A stretch of DNA of 64,000 nt from Streptomyces collinus Tu 365 (GTDB lineage: Bacteria > Actinomycetota > Actinomycetes > Streptomycetales > Streptomycetaceae): assembly GCF_000444875.1 (NCBI RefSeq), contig NC_021985.1, forward strand, positions 5,104,170 to 5,168,169, written 5' to 3'. Under the pieces are notes generated by a model, which was not told the origin of the DNA, made no database searches, and worked only from the letters and a program-made list of their open reading frames with translations. A program made the translations under genes and the position numbers. Of the stretch, positions 54,792 to 64,000 are shown in pieces. The number at the start of each line of letters is the position of its first letter. Position 1 is the first letter of the stretch.

Positions 54792-55061
54792 TCAGATGCG
54801 ACCCCGGCACAGCTCCAGCAGGGTCATCGCGAGGGAGGTGCCGGGCTTGCCCAGAGCCTCGCTGTAACGGCCCAGGATCTCCATCTCGCGGGAGAGGTGC
54901 ACGCGCCGGCCGCCGGAGGCGATCCGGGTCCGCTGCACGACGGTGGACACGGCCATCCGCTCCTGGATGAGGCCGATGATCCGGTCGTCGAGGGCGTCGA
55001 TGCGCGCACGCGCGTCGGCGATGGTCTGTTCCGGGGTCTGCTCGGGGGTGACGGTCGTCAT
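54792..55061 (-). CDS. Chorismate mutase, AroQ type
   Basis: Rearranges chorismate to prephenate, the branch to phenylalanine and tyrosine. The 89-residue product from ATG 55061 (GAGGAG upstream) is one AroQ helical domain: RARIDALDDRIIGLIQERMA, RTRIASGGRRVHLSREMEIL and ALGKPGTSLAMTLLELCRG. Arg, Asp, Lys/Arg and Glu positions of the active site are kept. Its leader contains an aromatic leader peptide and a terminator, so attenuation by Phe or Tyr supply is likely. Confidence 0.93.
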   Translation of the reverse strand: MTTVTPEQTPEQTIADARARIDALDDRIIGLIQERMAVSTVVQRTRIASGGRRVHLSREMEILGRYSEALGKPGTSLAMTLLELCRGRI

Positions 55062-55116
55062 GTCGGGGCTCCTCGGTGGCGGTGAGGGCGCCGGAACGGC
55101 AGGACCCGGAAACGAC

Positions 55117-55149
55117 AGGTGCCCCGGGCCTTGTCGGCCCGGGGCACCT
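55117..55149 (-). terminator. Attenuator terminator in the chorismate mutase leader
   Basis: Perfect 14-bp stem (55117-55130 with 55136-55149), loop of 5, followed on the minus strand by TGTCGTTTCC. It lies between the leader peptide and chorismate mutase, divergent from guaA, so it can only act on the minus-strand transcript. Confidence 0.8.
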
Positions 55150-55168
55150 GGTAAGTCGCTCGATTCGC

Positions 55169-55240
55169 TCAAGCAGGACGACCATGGCAGCCGGCGGGCC
55201 GGGTGCCATAGGTAAACAGGAAGGTCGTCTGCGCGAGCAT
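55169..55240 (-). CDS. Leader peptide rich in Phe/Tyr before chorismate mutase
   Basis: 23 residues beginning MLAQTTFLFTYGTRPAG, with Phe at 7 and 9 and Tyr at 11, the end products of the pathway the next gene opens. ATG 55240 is 6 bases after CATACT (55247-55252), so the message is probably leaderless. It stops 20 bases before the terminator hairpin. Segments GGCACC and CGGCCC within the leader can compete for the terminator's left arm. This is the layout of ribosome-mediated attenuation. Confidence 0.78.
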   Translation of the reverse strand: MLAQTTFLFTYGTRPAGCHGRPA

Positions 55241-55246
55241 GAGGTC

Positions 55247-55252
55247 AGTATG
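55247..55252 (-). promoter_or_regulatory. -10 element for the leader peptide and chorismate mutase transcript
   Basis: CATACT read on the minus strand, 6 bases from the leader ATG. On the other strand TAGACT at 55294-55299 is the likely guaA -10, so the two promoters are back to back. Confidence 0.6.
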
Positions 55253-55339
55253 CCACGCTCCGGCGCAGGGGAAGCGTGGCCACCCACCCCCGTTAGACTC
55301 GGTAGCACAGACCCCCGCCCGACCACCAGAAGGCACCCC

Positions 55340-56920
<1,581 letters not shown>

Positions 56921-56938
56921 TCCTCCCGCGGGTGAAGG

Positions 56939-57400
56939 TCAGGTCCGCCTGAGGGCACGCACCGGCTCTCCGGGCCTCCACACCTGGGTGACCAGGTACG
57001 TCTCGTCCTCGACGTAGGTCCGTACGACCTCCGTCAACTCGGTGCGGAAGAGGTGGAACGGCTGCGGCGGTTCCACCTCTTCGACGTACGCCCCCTTCAG
57101 CGCCGGGTCGACGACCTCGAACGCCCGGCCGCCGATCCGGACGTCGCCGCCGTCCACGTCGGCGCCCGGGTTGGCCTGGAGCGCGAAGCGAGGGTCGCGG
57201 AGCAGGTCGAGCGCCTTGCGGGAGCCCGGCATCATGCCGAGCCACAGGTCGCCGCGCAGGAAGCGGACCTCCAGGCCGCTGGTGCGCGGCGAACCGTCCC
57301 TGCGCAGGGTGGCGAGGACGTGGTGCCGGTACGCGCCGAAGCGCTCCTCGGCGAGTGCCGCCAGATCGGGTGCGGCGGTGGTGAGGTCTGCCCAGTTCAT
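56939..57400 (-). CDS. Pyridoxamine 5'-phosphate oxidase-like split-barrel protein
   Basis: 153 residues from ATG 57400 (MNWADL); ATG 57460 would add 20 residues. The split-barrel flavin or cofactor fold is seen in HHVLATLRRDGSPRTSGLEV and GSRKALDLLRDPRFALQANP. Many such actinobacterial proteins bind F420 or FMN, but no residue here decides it. Convergent with guaA. Confidence 0.82.
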   Translation of the reverse strand: MNWADLTTAAPDLAALAEERFGAYRHHVLATLRRDGSPRTSGLEVRFLRGDLWLGMMPGSRKALDLLRDPRFALQANPGADVDGGDVRIGGRAFEVVDPALKGAYVEEVEPPQPFHLFRTELTEVVRTYVEDETYLVTQVWRPGEPVRALRRT

Positions 57401-57541
57401 ACCTGTCAGCCTGGCGGCCAATCCCGACACCTTCTGTCGGGTATCCGTCGCGGATGTCATCGTTACCCCCCAGCACTGCCCTTTTACGCCGACCGGCGGT
57501 AACTTCCGGCCCGTACCGCAAACCCCCACGCTGGAGGACCT

Positions 57542-58336
57542 ATGCACGGGCCGACGCCGCCCCTGCCGCTGCCCACCGACCAGCTCCAGTTCGCCATGCC
57601 GCCGATGCACGAATCGGTCGAGGACGAACGCCGGCACCGCAAGGAGCGGCTGGCGGGAGCCCTGCGGATCTTCGGCCGCGCCGGCTTCGAGGACGGAGTG
57701 TCCGGGCACATCACGGCACGCGACCCCGAGTTCACCGACTGCTTCTGGGTCAACCCGTTCGGGATGCCCTTCCGGCACGTCACCGTCGGCGACCTCGTCC
57801 TCGCCAACCGGGACGGGCAGGTGGTCGAGGGCCGCTACCACGTCAACCAGGCCGCGTTCACCGTGCACGCCCAGGTCCACGCCGCCCGCCCGGACGTCGT
57901 CGCCGTCGCGCACTGCCACTCCGTGCACGGCCGCGCCGTCGCCGCGCTCGGCGACCTCATCGACCCCATCACCCAGGAGAGCTGCGCCTTCTACGAGGAC
58001 GTGGCGCTCTACGACGCCTACACCGGCGTCGCCGTCGACGCCGAGGAGGGCCGCCGCATCGCCTCCGCGCTCGGCTCCCGCAAGGCCCTCGTGCTGCGCA
58101 ACCACGGACTGCTGACCGTCGGGGACTCGGTGGACGCGGCGGCCTGGTGGTTCCTGTCGATGGAGCGGTCCTGCCAGGTGCAGCTGATGGCGAAGGCGGC
58201 CGGCCGGCCGGTGCTCATCGACCACCGACTGGCCGTCGCCACCCGTGAACAGCTCGGCGGCGACCTGGTGGCCTGGATCAACTACCAGCCGCTGTGGCGG
58301 GACATCAGCCGCCGCGAACCGGACCTGCTCAGCTGA
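57542..58336 (+). CDS. Class II aldolase/adducin family protein
   Basis: 264 residues from ATG 57542 behind GGAGGA. The fold carries GVSGHITARDPE, the metal histidines of AHCHSVHGRAVAAL and the third in LRNHGLLTVGDSV. Relatives are fuculose-phosphate-type aldolases and decarboxylases; the substrate is unknown. Its last 8 bases overlap the convergent DUF4429 gene. Confidence 0.88.
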   Translation: MHGPTPPLPLPTDQLQFAMPPMHESVEDERRHRKERLAGALRIFGRAGFEDGVSGHITARDPEFTDCFWVNPFGMPFRHVTVGDLVLANRDGQVVEGRYHVNQAAFTVHAQVHAARPDVVAVAHCHSVHGRAVAALGDLIDPITQESCAFYEDVALYDAYTGVAVDAEEGRRIASALGSRKALVLRNHGLLTVGDSVDAAAWWFLSMERSCQVQLMAKAAGRPVLIDHRLAVATREQLGGDLVAWINYQPLWRDISRREPDLLS

Positions 58337-59215
58337 ACCCCCGGAGCACCGCCGCCTTGGTCACCGCGAACTCCTCGTCCGTGAGCACCCCGGCGCGGTG
58401 CAGCTCGCCCAGCTCCCGCAGCCGGCGCAGCAGGACGTCGTGGTGGTCCGCCGCCCGCCACGGCACCGGGGACGGCCCCTCCCGGCCCGGGTACCCTCCG
58501 CCGACACGGGCGGAGGGGTGCGGCAGCCGGGCGGTGACGGCCGCCGCGACCAGCGCGGTCAGCAGGTCGCGGCGCGGGCTGCCCCACAGGTCGAGCGTGT
58601 AGGGGTCCCGCTCCGGCGGCAGCTTGGAGAACGCCGTCTCCCGGGTGACGAACCGCAGGAAGCCGTCCTCGAACCCGCGGTTGGGCAGCCACTCCACCTG
58701 GACCAGGTCGCCCAGGCCGATGATCCGCGGACCGGTCGCGCGCTTGACCCGGTCGGAGCTGTCGGCCCAGTCGATGCGCACCTCGGTGCCGTCGAAGGAG
58801 ACCGTGCCGTCCGAGGAGCGCACCGAGACCGGCACCGGCGGCCCCGGCAGCAGATAGGCCGGGGCGGGCTCCCCGGGCAGCTGGTCGAGCAGCAGCGCGT
58901 GCCGGATCTCCTCGGCGACGAACTCGGCCACCCCGCCGCGGTCCGCGTCCACCGCCAGCCGGTACGGATCGGCGTTCTCCGGCAGCCGGCCGCCCGTGGC
59001 CTGGAGCAGCGGGTCGGCGCCCTCGCGCAGCCGCATCCGCAGCCGGCCCCGTCTGCGCTCGGGTTCGAAGGCGACACCGGACACCGCCGCCAGCGGTACG
59101 GCGATCTCCCCGTACGTCTGCCGGAACAGCGGCACGCAACGGTGGAGACGGGGGTGATCCGGATCGTGCTGCCGTCGAACGCCCAGGTGCCGTCCCGCTG
59201 GATGATCTCGGCCAT
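58329..59215 (-). pseudogene. DUF4429-domain protein broken by a one-base frameshift
   Basis: ATG 59215 starts MAEIIQRDGTWAFDGSTIRI, then the frame switches: the rest of the family (CVPLFRQTYGEIAVPLAAV, RGRLRMRLREGADPLL, PPVPVSVRSSDGTVSFDG and a C-terminal short SHOCT-like LRELGELHRAGVLTDEEF) continues one frame over to the stop at 58329. The slip is in the GGGGG run around 59150-59154; one added base would restore the reading TPGLHR. Either a real lesion or a sequencing error in a homopolymer. DUF4429 proteins are otherwise uncharacterised. Confidence 0.85.
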
Positions 59216-59404
59216 ACGCCGATTCTCGCAGCCGGGTCAACACGCGGGCCCCGACTTCACCCGCCGTGACCCCGCCCGGCGGCCCCCGGCAGCCTTGCGT
59301 AGGGCACAATTCGCTGTCGGCACAGGGGAGTTGCACGGCGGCGGAGCGGCCCGCGTACGGGCCGCCGGCCGTGTCTCGGGCATTGGGGAAGGCAGGCGTC
59401 GGAC

Positions 59405-60691
59405 GTGGCGGTGCAGGAGGCGAGACAGGGCGCGGCGACGGCCGCAGACGGAGCCCACGGGGGCGGCTGCACCTGCGGCGACTGCCCGCACGGGGCCCGG
59501 GAGGGGCATCGGCGGGCCGTCGCCGCGTTCCTGCGCGCACGGGACGAGTTCGCGGCCGGGCAGGGCCTGCCGACGGCCGTGGCGCACTCGGCGTCCGCCT
59601 CCCGCCAGTGGGTCTCCGAGGAACTGACCCAGCGGGCGGAGGCCGTCGCGGAACGGGGCCGGGCCGAGGGCGAGGCGTGGCTGTCCCGGCTGTGGGTGCG
59701 CACGGCCTGCACGGTCTGGGGCGCGGTCCTCGCCCTGCTGCTCGCCGAGTCGCTCACCGCGGTCGGCGCCGGCTGGACCGGCGCCCGCACCGCCGCCCTG
59801 CTCGCCGCGCTCGTCGTCGCGGGAGCACTGACCGCCGCCTCCTGGTTCCACCGGGCGCGCGGCGGGGCACTGGCCCCGGTGATCGGTGAGGACAACCGGA
59901 TGTCCACCTCGCGCGCGGTGGCGGCGGCCTGGGTCCTGCTCGTCGCCTACGCGGTCCTGCTGCTGGCCGGCCGGCTGGCCGTCGCCTCCGACCCCGCCGA
60001 GCGCGACGCGCTGCTCGCCGGGCTCGACCTTTCGCGCGGGGCGGGCGTGGTGACCGTCCTCGCCGTGGTGTGCGGCATCGCCGTGCTGGTCCGCAGGGTG
60101 GTGGGCCTGCGCGTCCTCGGGCTGCGGCTGCAGAAGGTGCCTGCCCACCGGCCGCGCGCCGCCGACCTGCTGACCGACGACTCCGGCCGGGGCGCCTTCG
60201 CCGACCTCCAGTACGTCGTCATCAGCGCCGTCGCCGTGCTGTTCGCCGCCGTACGGCTGGCCCGCCGCCCCGACCGGCTGCCCGACCTGCCCTGGGGGCT
60301 CGCGGTCGTCGTGCTGATCTCGGCGGCGACCTACCTCGCCGGGAAGTACGCCGAGGGCGGCCGCCCCGTGATCCTTTCCGTGGTCAGGGCCCGTGAGCCC
60401 GGCGACCTGGACGGGCCGATCCGCACCGGCGACGACATCGAGATCCGCGGCGCGGGCTTCGTCCCGCCCGGCGCCCGCGGCGCCGACCGGCTCTCCCGGA
60501 TGGTCGTGCGCATCGGCGCGGTCGACGTGCACGTCCCGCTGGTCCCCGTCGCCGGCGGCTTCCGCAACCCCACGGACACCGTCCTGACCGTGCCGGTACC
60601 GGTCGAGGTCGAGCCCGGTTCGGTGGAGGTGCAGGTGGTGACCGCGGCCGGGGTGGCGACCAACCGGTGCGTCGTCGAGGTGACCGACTGA
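59405..60691 (+). CDS. Multi-pass membrane protein with Cys-rich N-terminus and IPT/TIG-like end
   Basis: 428 residues from GTG 59405. Near the start GGCTCGDCPHG has paired cysteines that could bind metal. A helical soluble part follows, then about six membrane helices (110-155, 180-235, 270-320) and a C-terminal beta domain from about 335 (IEIRGAGFVPPGARG, VTAAGVATNRCVVEV) resembling an IPT/TIG fold. Function unknown; no operon partner is obvious. Confidence 0.8.
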   Translation: MAVQEARQGAATAADGAHGGGCTCGDCPHGAREGHRRAVAAFLRARDEFAAGQGLPTAVAHSASASRQWVSEELTQRAEAVAERGRAEGEAWLSRLWVRTACTVWGAVLALLLAESLTAVGAGWTGARTAALLAALVVAGALTAASWFHRARGGALAPVIGEDNRMSTSRAVAAAWVLLVAYAVLLLAGRLAVASDPAERDALLAGLDLSRGAGVVTVLAVVCGIAVLVRRVVGLRVLGLRLQKVPAHRPRAADLLTDDSGRGAFADLQYVVISAVAVLFAAVRLARRPDRLPDLPWGLAVVVLISAATYLAGKYAEGGRPVILSVVRAREPGDLDGPIRTGDDIEIRGAGFVPPGARGADRLSRMVVRIGAVDVHVPLVPVAGGFRNPTDTVLTVPVPVEVEPGSVEVQVVTAAGVATNRCVVEVTD

Positions 60692-60748
60692 GGGACGGCC
60701 GGGCGGCCGGGGGGCCGGGCGGCGGGGCGGCGGGGGAGGCGCGACGGC

Positions 60749-60771
60749 GGTCTCGCCCTGGGCCCGAGACC
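60749..60771 (+). terminator. Terminator after the IPT-domain gene
   Basis: GGTCTCG and CGAGACC enclose 9 bases, then GGGAAAAGG. The 60692-60748 stretch before it is almost all G and C on this strand with several G-runs and could form a quadruplex; no gene is in the 175-base gap. Confidence 0.7.
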
Positions 60772-60866
60772 GGGAAAAGGACCCGCGGGAGGATTGAACC
60801 CGGCGCGCCCGGCGTGCGTATCGTCGAACAAGGGCTCCGCACGGCGGGCGAGAGGCGGCTGCAGCG

Positions 60867-61391
60867 ATGACTCACGGCATTCGGACGGACACGGAGACGG
60901 CACGTCTGAACGGCGGCGGCGGTCTGCGGGACACCGCCACCCGATACGCCCTCCTTCCACTCCGTGTCTTCCTCGGGGTCACCTTCGTCTATGCGGGCCT
61001 GAACAAGCTCACCGACAGCGCCTTCCTGAAAGCCGGCGGCGCCGGCTCGATCGGCGAGACCATGCGTTCGGCCCGCGCCGCCTCGGCCGTCCCCGCCCTG
61101 ATCGACCTGGCCCTGAAGAACCCGGTCGGTTTCGGCTACGCCATCGCCCTCGGCGAGCTGGCCGTGGGCCTCGGCACCCTGCTCGGGCTGTTCGGCCGGC
61201 TGGCCGCCCTCGGCGGAGCGCTGATCTCCCTCAGCCTGTGGCTCACCGTCAGCTGGGCCACGACGCCCTACTACTACGGCAACGACCTCGCCTTCCTGAT
61301 GGCCTGGCTGCCCCTCGTCCTCGCCGGGGCGCCCTACCTCTCGGTGGACGCGCTCCTGCGCGCGCGGCGACAACGCGGCCGGCGCTACTGA
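60867..61391 (+). CDS. DoxX-family membrane protein
   Basis: 174 residues with four membrane helices. YALLPLRVFLGVTFVYAGLNKL and GFGYAIALGELAVGLGTLLGL are typical of the DoxX/TQO-small family, whose best-known members sit in thiosulfate:quinone oxidoreductase or in a thiol-redox complex with SodA in mycobacteria. Start ATG 60867. Ends 7 bases inside the convergent small membrane gene. Confidence 0.9.
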   Translation: MTHGIRTDTETARLNGGGGLRDTATRYALLPLRVFLGVTFVYAGLNKLTDSAFLKAGGAGSIGETMRSARAASAVPALIDLALKNPVGFGYAIALGELAVGLGTLLGLFGRLAALGGALISLSLWLTVSWATTPYYYGNDLAFLMAWLPLVLAGAPYLSVDALLRARRQRGRRY

Positions 61392-61594
61392 CCCTCGCTC
61401 CCGCGCCGGCTGCGCATGCCCCGGGCCACGGCCGACGTGACACCACCCAGGACCAGGCCGCCCGCGACCAGCGGGATCATGACGAACCACGGGGTCCGCC
61501 ACCACCCCGCCGCGTCACCGGCGAAGACCGCGCCCGCGGCGGTGAGGGAGAGACCGACGACCAGCCTGCCGGGCCGGAACTCATGACGCAGCAC
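61385..61594 (-). CDS. Small two-helix membrane protein
   Basis: 69 residues with two helices (LVVGLSLTAAGAVFAG and PWFVMIPLVAGGLVLGGV) and a basic tail. GTG 61594 overlaps the PspC gene's end by 14 bases, so it is co-expressed with it. Function unknown. Confidence 0.75.
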   Translation of the reverse strand: MLRHEFRPGRLVVGLSLTAAGAVFAGDAAGWWRTPWFVMIPLVAGGLVLGGVTSAVARGMRSRRGSEGQ

Positions 61595-63050
61595 GGGTCA
61601 CCACCACGTTCCCGACGGCGACCTGGAGGTCCAGGTCCAGCGTGCCCGCGTCCTTGCCGTCGCCCTTGACCGGGCTCAGCGTCGTCTCGGTGTGTCTGCC
61701 CGGCCGCACGTCCACGTCCTTCCTGTCGTCACCGGGCAGGCGGATGTCGCCCACCCCCACGTCGATGCTCATCCGCACGGCCGTGTCCGCAGGCACGATC
61801 ACCTTCAGCCGGCCCGCGCCCACGTGGGCGTCCGTGCCGACCCTCTGTCGCTTCGCCAGCTTCAGGCCGGAGAGGTCCAGGGTGCCCTCGCCGGTGCCGA
61901 GGTCGTAGGCGGGGCGCACGTCCGCGACCGTGGCCGGCCGCCACGACGTCCGGTGCCAGTGGGTCGTGATGTCCCCGGGCAGGGCCGTCACCCCCGCGAG
62001 CAGCGCCGCCGTGACGAGCGCCAGGAACACCGATCCCGCCCCCGTCCGCCCGAGGAAGGCGCTGAGCGCGATGCCCAGGCCGAAGACCGCGAGCGCACAC
62101 GCCAGGCCGGTCTGCAGACTGGTGCCCAGCGGGTGCGTGTCCCAGGTCAGGCCGGTGCCGAGCCCCCCGGCGAGCAGGGCCAGCAGGAAGACCCAGCCGC
62201 CGATCCAGCGCGGTCCGCGCGGTGCCACCGGCGCGGTGCGCGTCGGCTGCACGGAGCCGTGGTGGGTCCAGGGCATGGTGACGCCGACGTCGACCGCCGA
62301 GGCGGGGTCGTGGGCACGGGCCTCCGGCGGGCCCCACAGATAGCCGGTGCCGCCGACGTGCGTGCCGTCCTTGACGATCGGGTCCCGCCACCAGGACGGG
62401 TAGGCGGTGGCGACCGGCGGCGCCTGGGCCTCCGGCGGGGCGTCGGCGGCGGCCTGGGCGGCGAGCGGGTCGGGGTCGGCCGCGTCGCGCCGCCGCGACC
62501 AGTACCCGGCGCCGGCCAGCAGCAGGGAGAGCACCACCGCGAAGGTCAGCACCCCGCCGTTCTTCAGCATGGTCAGGAAGATCCCGCAGCCGACCAGGGC
62601 GAACAGCACGGCGGCCAGCGCCTGGCCGTCCACCCGACCGGTCAGCAGCTTGCGGACCTCGTTCTCCTCCTCCTCGTCGAACGGAACGAGGAGCCAGGCG
62701 AAGCCGTAGAAGATCAGGCCGATGCCGCCCGTCGCGGCCAGCACGGCCAGGGTGATGCGGAAGATCACCGGGTCCATGTCCGTCTGGCGCCCGAGTCCGG
62801 CGCACACGCCCGCGATCGTCTTGTGCCCGCGGTCGCGCCGAAAGCGGTGGGGCGGTCCGTCGGCGCCCTGCTCCGGCCCCGTGCCCTCGGGCCCCTCCGC
62901 CCCCTCGGTCCTTTCCCTGCCTCCGGTCCCCTCCGTCCGTCGTCCCCGTCCCGTCGCGGCGGGCTCGGCATCCGTCGGCCCGGTGCCCGGAGCCGGGCGC
63001 GGGCCGGTGCCGGGTCCCGGACCCGTCGCGGCGTGCTCGTGATCCGTCAT
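61581..63050 (-). CDS. PspC-domain membrane protein
   Basis: 489 residues. A Gly/Thr/Pro-rich cytoplasmic leader (1-66) precedes a PspC domain (about 70-125: KTIAGVCAGLGRQTDMDPV, GLIFYGFAWLLVPF). More membrane helices follow, then an outer beta-rich domain (from about 385: GTLDLSGLKLAKRQRVGTDA, VDVGVGDIRLPG) of the cell-wall-active-antibiotic-response type seen in LiaF. Divergent from the PspC sensor kinase; together they look like a LiaFSR-style envelope-stress module. Confidence 0.87.
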   Translation of the reverse strand: MTDHEHAATGPGPGTGPRPAPGTGPTDAEPAATGRGRRTEGTGGRERTEGAEGPEGTGPEQGADGPPHRFRRDRGHKTIAGVCAGLGRQTDMDPVIFRITLAVLAATGGIGLIFYGFAWLLVPFDEEEENEVRKLLTGRVDGQALAAVLFALVGCGIFLTMLKNGGVLTFAVVLSLLLAGAGYWSRRRDAADPDPLAAQAAADAPPEAQAPPVATAYPSWWRDPIVKDGTHVGGTGYLWGPPEARAHDPASAVDVGVTMPWTHHGSVQPTRTAPVAPRGPRWIGGWVFLLALLAGGLGTGLTWDTHPLGTSLQTGLACALAVFGLGIALSAFLGRTGAGSVFLALVTAALLAGVTALPGDITTHWHRTSWRPATVADVRPAYDLGTGEGTLDLSGLKLAKRQRVGTDAHVGAGRLKVIVPADTAVRMSIDVGVGDIRLPGDDRKDVDVRPGRHTETTLSPVKGDGKDAGTLDLDLQVAVGNVVVTRAAS

Positions 63051-63106
63051 GCGTCCATGGTGACGGGCCGTCCGCCGCGGCGGGAGCCGGGATGACCCTG
63101 GGCGAA

Positions 63107-63235
63107 CCCTGAGATCCGCCCCGAGACGGCACGGGGAGGTGTTCGGGGCGCGGCTCAGGGCCGTCGGGTGCCGGTCGCGGGCCGATTCCGGTGCCTCGCC
63201 CGAAGATCAGGGGCCTCTAGGGGGCCGACCCTGAT
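63107..63235. promoter_or_regulatory. Repeated TCAGGG/CCCTGA elements between divergent PspC genes
   Basis: CCCTGA at 63107-63112, TCAGGG at 63155-63160, and a 30-base palindrome from ATCAGGG (63206-63212) to CCCTGAT (63229-63235). They fill the 219-base divergent promoter region and could be sites for the response regulator expected beyond the window. Confidence 0.5.
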
Positions 63236-63269
63236 GCTCCGTACACCTGCGCGTGTGACCATCGTTGGC

Positions 63270-64000
63270 ATGCCGGAAGCCGCAAGCCTGCCCCTCGACG
63301 ACCCGCGGCCCCCGCGCAAGCTCTACCGCAGCAGCGACGGCCGCTGGCTCGGCGGAGTGGCGCGGGGACTCGCGGGCCATCTCGGGCTGCCCGTGGTCTG
63401 GGTCCGGCTCGCCTTCGTCGGCCTGTTCATGGCCGACGGGCTCGGAGCGCTGCTGTACGCCGCGTTCTGGTTCTTCGTGCCGCTCGGCGTCGGCGGCGTC
63501 GGCGACCAGCGGCCGCAGTCCCTGGTCGGCACCGAGACCTCGCCGGACGGCCGCCGCAGACTGGTCGCCCGCAAGCCCGACAAGGGCCAGATCGTCGCGC
63601 TGCTCCTCATGGTCATCGTGTCCATGGTGTTCGTGGGCAGCGTCAACCTGACCGGCGGCGCCAAGGCGTACCTGCTGCCCGCCGTCCTCGTCGCGGCGGG
63701 TGTCGCCCTCGTCTGGCGCCAGGCGGACAACGCCCGCCGGGCCCGCTGGGTCGAGGTGGGCAGCCGGCGGCGCACCCTCACCCTGCTACGCGCGGGCGTC
63801 GGCGTCCTGCTGGTCACCGCCGGTGTCTCGGCCATCTTCGTCATGCAGGGCTCGGCCGCCCACCTCGGCGCGGTCCTCCAGGCCGCGCTCGCCGTCCTGG
63901 TCGGCATCACGCTGCTCGCCGGTCCCTACCTCGTCCGCATGACCCAGGACCTGTCCGAGGAACGCCTCATGCGCATCCGCGCCCAGGAGCGTGCCGAGGT
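63270..64000 (+). CDS. PspC-domain sensor histidine kinase (C-terminus beyond window)
   Basis: The frame runs off the right edge; about 243 residues are visible from ATG 63270 (GTG 63255 possible). The N-terminus is a PspC domain (KLYRSSDGRWLGGVARGLAGHLG, AAFWFFVPLG), then four membrane helices grouped in pairs (about 112-150 and 170-225), then LVRMTQDLSEERLMRIRAQERAE, the typical lead into a HisKA_3 dimerisation helix. A LuxR-type response regulator gene is expected next. Divergent from the PspC membrane protein. Confidence 0.88.
   Translation, partial: MPEAASLPLDDPRPPRKLYRSSDGRWLGGVARGLAGHLGLPVVWVRLAFVGLFMADGLGALLYAAFWFFVPLGVGGVGDQRPQSLVGTETSPDGRRRLVARKPDKGQIVALLLMVIVSMVFVGSVNLTGGAKAYLLPAVLVAAGVALVWRQADNARRARWVEVGSRRRTLTLLRAGVGVLLVTAGVSAIFVMQGSAAHLGAVLQAALAVLVGITLLAGPYLVRMTQDLSEERLMRIRAQERAE

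Noticed and set aside
61692..63095. Long open frame on the plus strand opposite the PspC gene.
   Set aside because: His/Arg/Gly-rich antisense shadow; the minus-strand frame has the PspC domain and membrane helices.

Overview
The window is high-GC actinobacterial chromosome, almost certainly Streptomyces. It carries the sporulation regulators WhiD and BldM, GroEL1 with a His-rich tail, paired CIRCE operators, many leaderless genes with a TANNNT -10 just ahead of the start codon, and a cluster of membrane Ser/Thr kinases. The order alr, tsaE, tsaB, rimI, tsaD, groES, groEL1, WhiB-like gene, ECF sigma, guaB, guaB3, guaA resembles the Mycobacterium tuberculosis Rv3423c-Rv3396c neighbourhood, so most of it is ancestral core rather than acquired DNA.

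Layout. 1-8.4 kb: precursor supply for coenzyme A and the cell wall (coaA partial, glmS, acpS, nnrD, alr), then an alpha/beta hydrolase and tsaE. 8.5-12.1 kb: a perfect TTAGGC-type palindrome before a 57-residue ORF, then tsaB-rimI-tsaD and a small partner gene, then a free-standing tRNA-like RNA gene with its own promoter and terminator. 12.1-20.6 kb: membrane protein, GH3 glycosidase and divergent LacI regulator, LCP cell-wall ligase, a decayed FG-GAP gene, and an ECF42/DGPF pair. 20.6-29.5 kb: methyltransferase, two tandem polysaccharide deacetylase lipoproteins, the HrcA-controlled groES-groEL1 operon, SnoaL, SDR, MOSC and LysR genes. 29.6-38.9 kb: whiD, bldM, a SigD/ShbA-type sigma factor, guaB, guaB3, a nucleotide-sugar dehydrogenase homologue without its catalytic residues, and glpD. 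38.9-50.5 kb: a wrecked serine hydrolase and six tandem kinase genes, one a pseudokinase and one with a large internal deletion. 50.6-64 kb: succinic semialdehyde dehydrogenase, GMC oxidoreductase, chorismate mutase behind a Phe/Tyr leader-peptide attenuator, guaA, several small enzymes, a frameshifted DUF4429 gene, and a PspC membrane protein divergent from a PspC-type sensor kinase.

The most novel candidate is the RNA at 12001-12073. It folds as a complete tRNA with encoded CCA and the glycine identity elements, but it has G at position 55, U at 37 and a C32-G38 pair. That pattern suggests a glycyl-tRNA used outside ordinary translation, possibly for the peptidoglycan glycine bridge. The next most interesting are the chorismate mutase attenuator, the pseudokinase with its catalytic domain split by a long low-complexity insertion, and the dehydrogenase pseudoenzyme.
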